Source of the DNA: Parabacteroides sp900760525
GTDB taxonomy: Bacteria > Bacteroidota > Bacteroidia > Bacteroidales > Tannerellaceae
Reading direction: 5' to 3'
DNA length: 64,000 nt
Assembly: GCF_049860805.1 (NCBI RefSeq)
Contig: NZ_CP187555.1
Span: forward strand, 5,084,001 to 5,148,000
Shown: one piece after another, positions 24,890-34,200 of the stretch
How positions within the stretch are numbered: position 1 is the first letter of the stretch
Layout: each line of letters begins with the position of its first letter
The notes under the pieces: generated by a model
Seen by the model: the letters and a program-made list of their open reading frames with translations, nothing else
What the model was told of the DNA's origin: nothing
Database searches by the model: none
Position numbers and translations under genes: made by a program

Positions 24890-26755
24890 ATGAAAAATAT
24901 AATAAAATATGGTTTGCTGTCTTTAGTGGCAGCAGCCGGCGTGTCGTGCGAATCATTCCTGAATGAAAAGGTGGTCAGCGGGGTGTCGTATGATTATCTG
25001 GAAACAAAGACCGGTATAGAGACTGCCGTGAACGGTGTCTATTCGACCATGCGCTGGTATGTCGGTGGCGAGCGTTATTATTGCCTGACCGAGTATGGCG
25101 TGGATTATGTCTGGGAAGGGGCCGATGGCGGTAATAAGGATGCTTTCAATAAATACAGCAATCAGCTGAACTCTTCTTTCGGTATGTTGTATGAATTTTG
25201 GGAAAATGCCTATAAAGGTATTACACGTGCCAATACGGCATTGATGTTCTTGCCGAAAGTGGGAGATATGACCGAAGCCGAGAAAGTGGCGCGGGAAGGT
25301 GAACTTCGTTTCATGCGTGCTTATTTCTATTTTGATCTGGTTCAGCATTTCGGACGTATCCCGTTGTTGAGTGAAGGGAATGTTTCGCAGATCATAACCG
25401 ATTTCCCGCGTGCGTCGGTTGCGGACTTGTATGCCTTTATCATTAGCGACCTGCGTTACTCGTTTGATGCTCTGCCCGATGTCGCCATGCAGGCGGATCG
25501 TGGCCGTGCAACCAAATGGGCGGCTGCTAACTTGCTTTCGAAAGTCTACCTGACAAGGGGCAGCGCCGTGAAAGACCAGCGTGGACAGAAACCGACCGAC
25601 ATGGACAGTACTGCCTATTTTGCCGAGGCTGTCATCAACTCTGGCAAATTTGCCCTGGAACCGGACTATTCGTTGACGATCGACCAGGACAGGCAAAAGG
25701 TTTCGTCCGAGACGATCTGGGGTGTCGAGTTTACAAACGACGTCTTGTTTAACGGCTCGGATGGGAATAAGATGCACTTGTATTGGGTTCCGACTTACGA
25801 GAAGTTGCCGGGAATGCAGCGTGACCTCCAGCAGGGACGTGCCTGGAAGCGTGTGAAGCCGACTCCTTATTTACAAACTGAGTTGTTCGACCATCTGAAT
25901 GATTCCCGTATGTATAAGATGTTCAGCTGGGTGTTCTATGCCAATAAGGAATCGTCTATTCCCGTATGGCAGGATAAATATTACTATGTGGATGAGAACG
26001 GTAAGACAACGGATGATTTGTTGTATGAAACTCCGGCGGAACTGGTAGGTAAGCCTAAATTCGCTTTGGGAGATACGGCTGTCTATTTTATCCCGAAATA
26101 CTATGGGGCAAAAGACTATAAAGGAACCGTGATCGACAAAGCGAAAAACCGCCAGATGCAGTTGGACATAGCGAAGGCCCGTTATACTTTAATTCCTGTG
26201 GATGAAAACACGAACCACTTTTTCCCTTGCCTGAAGAAATGGCTCGATACGCAACGTCCGGATATGAACTATGAGCAGGGAGGACGTAACTTTGTCCGGA
26301 TGCGCCTGGGTGAGACTTATCTGATAGCTGCCGAAGCTTATGGCAGAAAGGGTGATTTCGAGAAGGCTGCCTCGCTGATCAACATCGTCCGTAAACGTGC
26401 CGCCTATAAGGAAGGAGAAGCCAAACCGCAGGAGTGGTGGCAGATAGATGGTGGCAATATAGCTAACCTGACCGGTTCGACCGAAAAGTCGATATTAGTG
26501 ACGCCAGCAGAGATCAGTGACGATTTTATCGGCTTTATGCTGGATGAACGTGCCCGTGAAACATACGGCGAGATGAACCGTTGGGAAGACTTGGTGCGTA
26601 CGGAAACTTTGTACGAGCGTGTGAAGAAGTTTAATCCGGATGCCGCTCCGAATATACGGGAATATCACAAGCTCCGTCCGATCCCGCAGAACCATATCGA
26701 CCGCCTGTCTCCGAAGCCGTCTGCCGAAGAGGCGCAGAATGAAGGATACTATTAA
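24890..26755 (+). CDS. SusD/RagB-family glycan-binding lipoprotein
   Basis: Surface lipoprotein of 621 residues with lipobox GVSC (LVAAAGVSCESFLNE). It shows SusD hallmarks: an N-terminal TPR-like helical region (YKGITRANTALMFLPKV, ELRFMRAYFYFDLVQHFGRIPLL) and a C-terminal block with RMRLGETYLIAAEAYGRKGDFEKAASLINIVRKRAAY, DERARETYGEMNRWEDLVR and HKLRPIPQNHIDRL. It caps the SusC barrel and binds the incoming glycan. The gene follows susC by 30 bp and is its transcriptional partner. Confidence 0.95.
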   Translation: MKNIIKYGLLSLVAAAGVSCESFLNEKVVSGVSYDYLETKTGIETAVNGVYSTMRWYVGGERYYCLTEYGVDYVWEGADGGNKDAFNKYSNQLNSSFGMLYEFWENAYKGITRANTALMFLPKVGDMTEAEKVAREGELRFMRAYFYFDLVQHFGRIPLLSEGNVSQIITDFPRASVADLYAFIISDLRYSFDALPDVAMQADRGRATKWAAANLLSKVYLTRGSAVKDQRGQKPTDMDSTAYFAEAVINSGKFALEPDYSLTIDQDRQKVSSETIWGVEFTNDVLFNGSDGNKMHLYWVPTYEKLPGMQRDLQQGRAWKRVKPTPYLQTELFDHLNDSRMYKMFSWVFYANKESSIPVWQDKYYYVDENGKTTDDLLYETPAELVGKPKFALGDTAVYFIPKYYGAKDYKGTVIDKAKNRQMQLDIAKARYTLIPVDENTNHFFPCLKKWLDTQRPDMNYEQGGRNFVRMRLGETYLIAAEAYGRKGDFEKAASLINIVRKRAAYKEGEAKPQEWWQIDGGNIANLTGSTEKSILVTPAEISDDFIGFMLDERARETYGEMNRWEDLVRTETLYERVKKFNPDAAPNIREYHKLRPIPQNHIDRLSPKPSAEEAQNEGYY

Positions 26756-26771
26756 TAGGTGAAAGTTGAGA

Positions 26772-26834
26772 GTTGAAAGTGAAAAGTTGAAATAGCAACA
26801 AAAAACTTTCAACTTTCAACTTTTCACTTTTAAC
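26772..26834. repeat. inverted repeat made of 7-bp units between susD and the C1 peptidase
   Basis: The arms at 26772-26792 and 26814-26834 are 21 bp long and match at 20 positions; both are built of TTGAAAG-type heptamers. It lies between convergent genes, where it can act as a two-way terminator. Confidence 0.85.
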
Positions 26835-26840
26835 ACGTTT

Positions 26841-28238
26841 TTACTCTTCTTCCGCAAACATCGGGTCCCAAGCCGGTAACCTTGTCGGTGTTTGTTTCAA
26901 TACTTCCTTGACTTTGTCGGTGATGAATTTCTTGTTGACAACTAAGCGGAACATATATTCGTTGAACCATTCGTCCGTCATGATCAGATGGCCGTTGTTA
27001 GCGCCCGGACCCCAACTGTTTTCCACCATCCATTTTTTAGGTTGGCCGTTGGCATCCAAGTCTACTGCCATCAATGTCATGGCGTGGGAAGAGCCGCTGG
27101 CGAATGTCTGGATGCGCTGTTTCTTGTCCATACCGAAAGTCGTGCCCATCAGCGAACCGTAGTCATAATAGTCGACATCGAGCACTCCGCGGTTACGGTC
27201 GAAGAATTTACCCACGTCACAGGAGAAATACATCATGGTACTGTCCTTGATGGAGGCGATCGCCATTTCTTTGATATCTTCTATCGGAAGGTTGACGTAT
27301 GTCCAGTTCTTGCCGTCATAGGCATGGCGGTCAAAATCGATCTCATATAATTTGTAGTAGTCGCGGCTCGGATCGTTCATCAGCATGACGTAGTTGTTCT
27401 TCAAATCTTCGCCCACGAATTCCTGATAGAACGATTGCGGGGTATATTCTTTTGTTTCGACCGGTTTGCCGCTTGCGTCTTTGCGGGTCCAGGTGAATTT
27501 CGTAGGAGGTTCTCCGAGGTTGAGGACCAGCATGCGGTAGATTTCGCCTAACATCTCTGTCTTGCGTTTTGCCAGCGTTTCCGGTTTCGAGCCTTTTGCG
27601 TCACGCAATACCAATCCGTATTCTTTCAGTTTCAGGCCGATCAGGTTGGACATACGGCTGGTGTTGTCGCTGCTATACGTTTCGACCATGACACCGGAAG
27701 GAACGATGCCGTATTTCATCAGGTTGTCGGATATGCCGGTGAACTGTCCACCGTCTCCGATCGGATTCTTGAACAGCCACTCCACCATCTTGTCGTCGAT
27801 CGGCTTTTCCCGTGTGTCGATGATTCCTTGGAGGAAAAGGTTGGCCTTCTCGAGCTGGTCCCAGAAGAAGTTATAGTTCTGCGAGAGTTCGAATTCCGGC
27901 AAGTTATACTTGGCGATGACCTGTGCACGTATTACGTTCAGCCCCGTAAACAACCAGCAGCGGCCGGATGATTTTTGGTTCGTGATCCCTTTGCTGTTCA
28001 CTTTGTTGGAAAAGTAGGTGTCGAAATTGTTTTTACTGTCGTTGTTGATTGCCAGTTTGTTGATGTCGTTACCCGCGATCGCGTTGTGAATGGCTTTGTC
28101 GGCCGGCGTTCCTTTGTAGGCTTGCTTGATTTCCTGCAACATCCCGGAAGAGATACCACCTTCCTGCCTGCCCTGTCCATAAGCCGATAACGATAGCCCG
28201 AATGCAAGGGCTGTTATCCACAGATTGTTTCTTCTCAT
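26841..28238 (-). CDS. C1-family aminopeptidase, bleomycin hydrolase type (PepC-like)
   Basis: A protein of 465 residues with a signal peptide (NLWITALAFGLSLSAYGQ), so it is exported, unlike most cytoplasmic PepC enzymes. The catalytic Cys is in KSSGRCWLFTGLNVIR, the His in SGSSHAMTLMAVD, and the Asn in VENSWGPG, in the C1B papain order. It likely trims peptides in the periplasm. A minus-strand -7 box (TACTTTTG, 28280-28273) lies 35 bp upstream of the start. Confidence 0.9.
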   Translation of the reverse strand: MRRNNLWITALAFGLSLSAYGQGRQEGGISSGMLQEIKQAYKGTPADKAIHNAIAGNDINKLAINNDSKNNFDTYFSNKVNSKGITNQKSSGRCWLFTGLNVIRAQVIAKYNLPEFELSQNYNFFWDQLEKANLFLQGIIDTREKPIDDKMVEWLFKNPIGDGGQFTGISDNLMKYGIVPSGVMVETYSSDNTSRMSNLIGLKLKEYGLVLRDAKGSKPETLAKRKTEMLGEIYRMLVLNLGEPPTKFTWTRKDASGKPVETKEYTPQSFYQEFVGEDLKNNYVMLMNDPSRDYYKLYEIDFDRHAYDGKNWTYVNLPIEDIKEMAIASIKDSTMMYFSCDVGKFFDRNRGVLDVDYYDYGSLMGTTFGMDKKQRIQTFASGSSHAMTLMAVDLDANGQPKKWMVENSWGPGANNGHLIMTDEWFNEYMFRLVVNKKFITDKVKEVLKQTPTRLPAWDPMFAEEE

Positions 28239-28291
28239 GATATAATTTGTTTAGTTTTTAAGTGTTCTGTCACAAAAGTAGTTTAATTTCT

Positions 28292-28948
28292 TTATATATG
28301 GAACAGCAGGTTGCGCAGTCCGGCAATATCCTCTACGATATAGTCCGCACCGGCTTGCGACAACTCTTCCCGGTTACCGTAGCCGTAAAGCACGCCGATC
28401 GAATCGAGTCTGTTCTCTTTGGCTCCGATGATATCATGTTTGCGGTCGCCGATCATGACGACTGAGGGATGGTTCGTCAGGTTATTGCTTTCCAATACAT
28501 GGCGGATCACATCTCCTTTTGTATAAAAGGAACCGTCCAAGCCGCTACCGGCGACGAAGGTGAAATAACGGGCGATATCGAAATAGTCCAGGATGCGTTT
28601 GGCGAAGACTGTCGGTTTGGATGTCGCCAGCATCAGGATGCGTCCTTGCCGGGTTGCCTCTTCTAAAAAGTCTTTCATGCCGTCATACAGTTTGTTCTCA
28701 TAAATACCGGTATCGGCAAAACGTTCCCGGTACTTTTCTGTAGCCTCTTTGGCTTGTTCGTCCGTGAAATGATAGAAATCCCGGAACGAGTCCAGAAGGG
28801 GAGGACCGATAAAAGGACATAACTCGCGGAGGTCGTTTACCTGTATGCCGAAATGGTTCAATGCATATTCGACGCATCGGGTGATGCCGATCATCGGATC
28901 GGTAATCGTACCGTCCAGATCCAGCAGGATGTATTTGTATTCTTTCAT
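28292..28948 (-). CDS. HAD-family phosphatase, phosphoglycolate phosphatase-like
   Basis: A cytoplasmic hydrolase of 218 residues. Motif I is LLDLDGTITDP with the nucleophile and acid aspartates, motif II is LATSKPTVFA, and motif IV is MIGDRKHDIIGAKEN. A helical cap with FIGPPLLDSFRDFY makes it a Gph/PpaX-type subfamily I enzyme; the substrate is unknown. I start at ATG 28948; an upstream TTG at 28954 would directly abut the preceding stop. It is the last gene of a tight minus-strand operon. Confidence 0.88.
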   Translation of the reverse strand: MKEYKYILLDLDGTITDPMIGITRCVEYALNHFGIQVNDLRELCPFIGPPLLDSFRDFYHFTDEQAKEATEKYRERFADTGIYENKLYDGMKDFLEEATRQGRILMLATSKPTVFAKRILDYFDIARYFTFVAGSGLDGSFYTKGDVIRHVLESNNLTNHPSVVMIGDRKHDIIGAKENRLDSIGVLYGYGNREELSQAGADYIVEDIAGLRNLLFHI

Positions 28949-28954
28949 TTGCAA

Positions 28955-30115
28955 TTAATTGTGTTGTTTACCTTGTTCCATGATATCCAGTGCTGCGGCC
29001 AGCCAGGTATCGATATCGTCCGGATAATGTTGTGACGTCCTTGTCTCGCTACGTTTGTGGCCGAGGCGGACGACAACGGCGTTTTTGTCAGGGATGATAA
29101 AGACGTATTGTCCGAGTATTCCCCGCATGTACGGGATATCCATACCTTTGTAGTTCAGATGCCAGAACTGGAATCCGTAACAGTGGTTCGTTTCATTATA
29201 TTCCGGGAAGAGGAGAGTCGTGTCGGGCGTAGTCGCTTCCTTCAGATAACTTTCGGAGATCAGTCGCTTGCCGTTCCAGTACCCGTTATTCAGAACGAGT
29301 TGTCCGAAACGGGCGAAATCGCGTGCGTTGCTGTTGAAACAGCAATATCCTTTTTCCATGCCCTCCTTTTTGTCTAAGCTCCATAAGGCGTTTTCTTCGG
29401 CCTGCAAGGGTGTCCAGAGCTTGCGGGAGACATAGGAACTGATGTTTTCTCCCGTCGCTTTTTCAACCAGGAACGCGAGAAGTTGTGTCACTCCGCTTTG
29501 ATAGATGAAGTTTATGCCCGGCTCGGCAATCTCTTTCATGCCGAAAGCGATCTTGTGAAGGTCGTCTCCGTAGTAGAGTTGTGTTGTGGGAGAGAAGGGA
29601 GAGGAATAAGCCTCCTGGAAATCGACTCCCGCACTCATCGTCAGCAGGTGGCGGATGGTGAGTGGCTTTCCGTTATATCCGCCGAATTCGGGGAAAAAGT
29701 CGCAGACCGGCTGGTCGACGTCCCGGATCACCCCGTCGTCTATGGCGCATCCGATAGCCAGCGAAACAATACTTTTTGCCATCGAAAACGAGTTGCTGTG
29801 CGATTTCGGCGAATAATCTTCCCAGTACTGTTCGAAAAGCAGCGTGCTGTCTTGTATGACAACATAGGCGACTGTCCCCAAGTTGTTGAATACCGGAAGA
29901 TATTTATCCGGTATCGAGCAAGTGTTATAGGCTTTCGCCTGTTGCCACGGAGCTGGATCGCCCGCTTTGACGATCCGGTTCTCGAAGATCGGGTACTGGT
30001 CGATCTTGGGCAGGAAATGGGTGAGTGCCCTACGCAGGTAATAGTTGGAGGGCAATGCCAGAAAACCTCCTATGCAGCAGGCAACCAATAGCATTGCCCA
30101 TCCAATCCTTTTCAT
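28955..30115 (-). CDS. serine hydrolase, class C beta-lactamase-like fold
   Basis: A protein of 386 residues with one N-terminal membrane or signal segment (GWAMLLVACCIGGFLALPS). The SxxK motif is in SFSMAKSIVSLAIGCAIDDG, then the usual VCDFFPEF and LTIRHLLTMSAGVDF. A possible second catalytic-tyrosine region is NFIYQSGVTQLLAFLVEKATG. The family includes beta-lactamases, D-alanyl-D-alanine peptidases and esterases; the lack of a typical KTG makes an esterase or peptidase more likely than drug resistance. It directly abuts the carbonic anhydrase-like gene upstream and the HAD gene downstream. Confidence 0.82.
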   Translation of the reverse strand: MKRIGWAMLLVACCIGGFLALPSNYYLRRALTHFLPKIDQYPIFENRIVKAGDPAPWQQAKAYNTCSIPDKYLPVFNNLGTVAYVVIQDSTLLFEQYWEDYSPKSHSNSFSMAKSIVSLAIGCAIDDGVIRDVDQPVCDFFPEFGGYNGKPLTIRHLLTMSAGVDFQEAYSSPFSPTTQLYYGDDLHKIAFGMKEIAEPGINFIYQSGVTQLLAFLVEKATGENISSYVSRKLWTPLQAEENALWSLDKKEGMEKGYCCFNSNARDFARFGQLVLNNGYWNGKRLISESYLKEATTPDTTLLFPEYNETNHCYGFQFWHLNYKGMDIPYMRGILGQYVFIIPDKNAVVVRLGHKRSETRTSQHYPDDIDTWLAAALDIMEQGKQHN

Positions 30116-30643
30116 CTATTCTTCTTCTTCTTCTTTATACCAGGATGAATACATGTGATAGTTCTTGGCGATCTTTTGGTTGATCTCCTTCGCCTGCTCC
30201 GGGTCTACCTTCTTCACGAACTTGGCCGGTACGCCGGCGTAGATGCTTCCCGGTTCGACGATGGTCTTGCTCAACACGACCGATCCGGCAGCGACTATGG
30301 CACCTTCGCCGATCACGGCATGGTCCAGTACGACCGAACCCATCCCGATCAGGGCGCCGTTGCATATCTTTGCCCCGTGGATCGTGACATTGTGGCCGAC
30401 CGACACATCGTCGCCGATCTCAATCGTCGATTTCTCGTATAAGGTGTGCAGGACGGAACCGTCCTGTATATTCACCCCGTTGCCGATACGGATGGAGTTT
30501 ACATCGCCTCGCAGCACGGTTCCGAACCAGATGCTGCAACCTTCGCCTATCTCTACATCGCCGATAATGGTAGCGTTGTCTGCTAAAAACGTGTCTTTAC
30601 CTATTTTGGGAGTAAAGCCTCTTACTGATTTTATTAAAGCCAT
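30116..30643 (-). CDS. gamma carbonic anhydrase-like hexapeptide protein
   Basis: A protein of 175 residues built of left-handed beta-helix repeats (IGDVEIGEGCSIWFGTVLRGDVNSIRIGNGVNIQDGSVLHT and following). Possible zinc-binding histidines lie in SVLHT and in VGHNVTIHGA, the usual gamma-class spacing. Family members hydrate CO2 or are inactive trimeric relatives such as YrdA. It starts 6 bp after the aminopeptidase stop, in the same minus-strand operon. Confidence 0.88.
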   Translation of the reverse strand: MALIKSVRGFTPKIGKDTFLADNATIIGDVEIGEGCSIWFGTVLRGDVNSIRIGNGVNIQDGSVLHTLYEKSTIEIGDDVSVGHNVTIHGAKICNGALIGMGSVVLDHAVIGEGAIVAAGSVVLSKTIVEPGSIYAGVPAKFVKKVDPEQAKEINQKIAKNYHMYSSWYKEEEEE

Positions 30644-30649
30644 AATTAA

Positions 30650-32440
30650 TTAGATTTCTGCTGTTTTCTCTTTTAGCCAAGCCTTCTCTTCTTCGTTCAG
30701 ATGCGGGCTTACCAAGTCGTATACCATCTGGTGGTATTTGTTCAGCCAGGCATGTTCGCGTACGGAGAGCATGGACGGGATAATCAGTTTCGTATCGATG
30801 TAACATAATGTCAATGTCTCGAAACCGAGGAACTTTCCGAATTCCGTTTCACTGTCTTCACGGATCAGGATCATATTTTCGGTACGGATACCATATTCGC
30901 CGGGGCGGTACATGGCTGGTTCGTCACTCATCACCATGCCCGGTTCCAGGATCACCGGATTTTCTTCCATGCGGATGCTTTGCGGTCCTTCATGCACGTT
31001 CAGGCAATGGCCGATGCCGTGGCAGGTTCCGTGCAGATAGTTGATGCCGGCATCCCACAAGGCTTTGCGGGCGAACGCATCGATCAGGCAACCCCGTATG
31101 CCTGCGGGGAATTTGCATTTGGCAATTCCGATCGTACCTTTCAGGGCGCGGGTAAAGTCTTTCTTCATCTGCTCGCTCGGCTCGTCGCAAAGGGCGATCG
31201 TACGGGTGATGTCGGTTGTCCCGTCCAAGTATTGAGCTCCGGAGTCGAGCAGGTACAAACTGTCCGTTTTCAGTTCCGTATCTGTTTCGGGAGTTGGAGA
31301 ATAGTGTACGACTGCCCCGTGCGGGCCGTAGCTGGATATGCTGGCAAAGCTATCCATGACATATTGGGGCTGTTCGGCACGCAAAGCCGTCAACTTGGCG
31401 GCGGCACTCAGCTCTGTTACTTTTTCTCCGGCCTTAAGCATCTTTTCCAGCCAGAAATAGAATTTGGTCATGGCGATACCGTCTTTCAGGACAGCGTTGC
31501 GGAACCCTTTTATCTCGGTTTCGTTTTTGATACTTTTCAGATGGTTGGCGGGCGAGATACCTTCTATCAGGATGCTGCTTTCAGGCAGAGCATTGTAGAT
31601 GGCCACATTTGTCCGTTTGCTGTCGATAAACACCCGGGTCCGTTCAGGCAGTCGTGACAGGAATGTCGCCAACATGCCGTAATCGGCCAGCGTTACCCCT
31701 TCTTTCTTCAGATGCCCGGCTATTTCGGCAGGCAGTTTCTTCGGATTAACGAACAGTACGCTTTCCTTCTCGGAAACGAATGCGTAGCTGATGACGACCG
31801 GATTATATGCAACGTCCGTTCCCCGGATATTGAAAGTCCAGGCCACTTCGTCCAAAGCGGAGAGAATGGTGCAGTCGGCTCCTGCTTTATGCAACATTTT
31901 ATTGATTTCGAGTAGTTTGTCCTCGACTGATTTTCCACTTAATTCGACCGGCATTTCAAACATCGGAGCTTCCGGAATGGCCGGACGTTCTTTCCAGATC
32001 GGATCGATCAGCGAAACGTTAGTGTTCAGTTTGATCTCTTTTTCCGCCAGCGATTTTTCCAGTGTGCGGGCATCTGCCAGGCTGTATGTTTCGCCGTTAA
32101 GTCCGACGGTCTGTCCCTCTTCAAGTTCGTGTGCCAGAAATTCCGGGATTGTCGGGGTTTCGGGCAACATCATTTTGAAAAGCTCGATGCCTGTCCCTTC
32201 CAATTGGGTGGAGGCTTGCAAGAAATAGCGGGAGTCGGTCCAAAGCCCGGCTTTGTCGGCTGTGATTACAACTGTTCCGGCCGAACCTGTAAATCCGGAA
32301 ATCCATTCGCGGTATTTCCAGCAGTCAGCGGGATATTCACTCATGTGAGGGTCGGAAGTCGGAATGATATAAGCATCGATTTTATGCTGCTTCATTGCTT
32401 CCCTTAAGGCGGCAATGCGTTCAGGAATGTTTGTTTTCAT
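30650..32440 (-). CDS. Xaa-Pro aminopeptidase, M24 family
   Basis: Cytoplasmic metallopeptidase of 596 residues that removes an N-terminal residue before proline. Three parts are seen: two creatinase-type N-terminal domains (ERIAALREAMKQHKIDAYIIPTSDPHMSEY) and a pita-bread catalytic domain. Metal ligands fall in LLDSGAQYLDGTTDITRT (two Asp), HGTCHGIGHCLNVHEGP (His), and the two Glu in SDEPAMYRPGEYGIRTENM. Length fits the long eukaryotic-like APP type. It heads an operon of four minus-strand genes; a -7 box TAACTTTG sits at 32482-32475. Confidence 0.93.
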   Translation of the reverse strand: MKTNIPERIAALREAMKQHKIDAYIIPTSDPHMSEYPADCWKYREWISGFTGSAGTVVITADKAGLWTDSRYFLQASTQLEGTGIELFKMMLPETPTIPEFLAHELEEGQTVGLNGETYSLADARTLEKSLAEKEIKLNTNVSLIDPIWKERPAIPEAPMFEMPVELSGKSVEDKLLEINKMLHKAGADCTILSALDEVAWTFNIRGTDVAYNPVVISYAFVSEKESVLFVNPKKLPAEIAGHLKKEGVTLADYGMLATFLSRLPERTRVFIDSKRTNVAIYNALPESSILIEGISPANHLKSIKNETEIKGFRNAVLKDGIAMTKFYFWLEKMLKAGEKVTELSAAAKLTALRAEQPQYVMDSFASISSYGPHGAVVHYSPTPETDTELKTDSLYLLDSGAQYLDGTTDITRTIALCDEPSEQMKKDFTRALKGTIGIAKCKFPAGIRGCLIDAFARKALWDAGINYLHGTCHGIGHCLNVHEGPQSIRMEENPVILEPGMVMSDEPAMYRPGEYGIRTENMILIREDSETEFGKFLGFETLTLCYIDTKLIIPSMLSVREHAWLNKYHQMVYDLVSPHLNEEEKAWLKEKTAEI

Positions 32441-32589
32441 CGCATTTTGTTTTTTGTCAACATTACTAATATGGCAAAGTTATTAAATTTCCTGTGATAG
32501 ACCTCAACCTCCGGTAAAAGATTTTGTAAAATAGATTGCTAATAACCAATCGTATGAACGGCATTATTTTGTATCTTCGCACGGAAAGA

Positions 32590-32681
32590 TTTGCCTGCCG
32601 ACAATTGTCGACAGGTCTGCTGACGATTGTCGACAAGTCTGCTGACAGATGTCGACAGGCCTGCCGACAATTGTCGGCAAA
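32590..32681. repeat. 22-bp-period palindrome array, family A copy 2
   Basis: Four units start at 32597, 32619, 32641 and 32663, exactly 22 bp apart, with the same 16-bp GCYGACRATTGTCGAC-type element as the array at 11957 and variable 6-nt linkers (AGGTCT, AAGTCT, AGGCCT). The outer bases TTTGCC and GGCAAA close it as an inverted repeat. It again sits between divergent genes, here the aminopeptidase and mtnA. Confidence 0.9.
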
Positions 32682-32784
32682 CGATTAACCGCTCGCGAAA
32701 ATCCAGATTGGCCGAAGATTGTGTGCGGTTTTCCCGGCAAATATCTTTTTTTATGTGCCTGATTATGCTTATACATTATAAAAG

Positions 32785-33834
32785 ATGAATACCAATATAA
32801 CCGATTTGAAGACAGTCCGTCTGAGCCAAGATGGTAGTTCCGTGATTATTCTGGATCAGACCCGCTTGCCGGGATGTGAAGTGTATGTTTCTCTTTCTTC
32901 GCCGGAAGAGGTTTGGGATGCTATATATAAATTAAAGGTACGCGGGGCGCCGGCTATCGGGATAGCTGCGGCTTATGGCATTTATATTTGCTGCCGGCAG
33001 ATTGCGGCAAACGCTTACGATGGCTTCTACAGTGAGTTCCTCCGGATTAAAAATTACCTGGCCTCTTCCCGTCCGACTGCGGTCAATTTGGTTGCTGCTT
33101 TGAACCGGATGGAAAAAGTCGTGGCCGCCCATCCGATGGCGTCTGTTCCGGAAATCCTGCAACTGCTGCGTGACGAGTCGGAAGCGATCCGGGCGGAAGA
33201 TGCGGCTGCCTGTCGCAGGATAGGGGAGAACTGCCTGTCCTTGCTGCGTCCGGGAATGGGCATCCTGACACACTGCAATGCCGGTCATCTGGCGGTGTCG
33301 GAATATGGGACGGCTTTGGCTCCGGTTTATCTGGGCCAGGAACGCGGATATGGCTTTAAGGTGTTTGCCGATGAAACGCGCCCGCTGTTGCAGGGTGCGC
33401 GCCTGACGGCTTACGAATTGCATAAGGCCGGTGTGGATGTTACCCTGATCTGCGATAATATGGCCTCGATCGTCATGCAAAAAGGTTGGGTGCAGGCTGT
33501 CGTAGTCGGTTGCGACCGGGTGGCGGCAAATGGCGATACGGCTAATAAGATCGGGACTTCGGGGGTGGCGATCCTGGCCCGTCATTACGGTATTCCTTTT
33601 TATGTATTGGGCCCGGCATCTACCATCGATTTGAATTGCCCCGATGGGGGTTCGATCGTGATCGAGGAACGGCATCCCGAAGAAATCACGGATATGTGGT
33701 ATGCTTCGCGGATGGCTCCCGAAGGAGTGAAAGCCTATAACCCGGCTTTTGATGTAACCCCTCACGACTTGATAACTGCGATTATAACCGAAAAAGGGAT
33801 TGCTTATCCACCTTTTCGTATGGAGGATTTCTGA
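32785..33834 (+). CDS. mtnA: S-methyl-5-thioribose-1-phosphate isomerase
   Basis: Cytoplasmic isomerase of 349 residues that converts methylthioribose-1-phosphate to methylthioribulose-1-phosphate in methionine salvage. Catalytic Cys lies in MGILTHCNAGHLA and catalytic Asp in VVGCDRVAANGDTANKIGT; VRGAPAIGIAAAYG near the N-terminus is also typical. No other salvage genes are near, so it may take part in 5'-methylthio- or 5'-deoxynucleoside salvage with unlinked partners. A near-consensus -7 box (TATCTTCG, 32572-32579) lies upstream of the repeat array, which would then be in the leader. Confidence 0.93.
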   Translation: MNTNITDLKTVRLSQDGSSVIILDQTRLPGCEVYVSLSSPEEVWDAIYKLKVRGAPAIGIAAAYGIYICCRQIAANAYDGFYSEFLRIKNYLASSRPTAVNLVAALNRMEKVVAAHPMASVPEILQLLRDESEAIRAEDAAACRRIGENCLSLLRPGMGILTHCNAGHLAVSEYGTALAPVYLGQERGYGFKVFADETRPLLQGARLTAYELHKAGVDVTLICDNMASIVMQKGWVQAVVVGCDRVAANGDTANKIGTSGVAILARHYGIPFYVLGPASTIDLNCPDGGSIVIEERHPEEITDMWYASRMAPEGVKAYNPAFDVTPHDLITAIITEKGIAYPPFRMEDF

Positions 33835-33852
33835 AAAATATTTACGGAAAGT

Positions 33853-33883
33853 TTTGCTAATCCCGAAACAATCAGTAATTTTG
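33853..33883 (+). promoter_or_regulatory. promoter of rpsU
   Basis: TTTG at 33853-33856, a 19-bp spacer, then TAATTTTG at 33876-33883, a perfect -33/-7 pair for the Bacteroidota primary sigma factor, 49 bp before the S21 start. Confidence 0.7.
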
Positions 33884-33932
33884 CTGCCCAATTTGTGGAT
33901 ATAGTAATTAAACAATATAATAAAATTAAATT

Positions 33933-34124
33933 ATGATCGTAGTTCCATTGAAAGAAGGCGAAAACATTGAAAAGGCGCTGAAGAAATTCAAAAGAAAGTT
34001 TGAAAAAACAGGTGTGGTAAAAGAATTGAGAGGCCGTCAGGCTTTCGAAAAACCCTCTGTAACAAAGAGAAAACAAACGATGCGTGCTGTTTACGTTCAG
34101 CAATTACAGCAGGTAGAAGAATAA
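33933..34124 (+). CDS. rpsU: 30S ribosomal protein S21
   Basis: A basic protein of 63 residues with the S21 opening MIVVPLKEGENIEKALKKFKRKFEKTGV and the RRQAFEKPSV-like middle. It binds the 30S platform near the anti-Shine-Dalgarno region, which in this phylum is reported to be occluded. It has its own promoter and precedes a Xer recombinase and HPF gene. Confidence 0.95.
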   Translation: MIVVPLKEGENIEKALKKFKRKFEKTGVVKELRGRQAFEKPSVTKRKQTMRAVYVQQLQQVEE

Positions 34125-34200
34125 AAATACAAAATCTATCTGCCAGGCTTGTTTTATTGGATTCTTATTCCTATTTTCGTTGCATAAAAGTTGATGCAAC

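Noticed and set aside
28955..30115. Antibiotic-resistance beta-lactamase
   Set aside because: SxxK is present, but the rest fits general serine hydrolases; no KTG-type motif and the operon context is metabolic.
32564..32776. 70-residue minus-strand frame
   Set aside because: It mostly translates the family A array and has no independent support.
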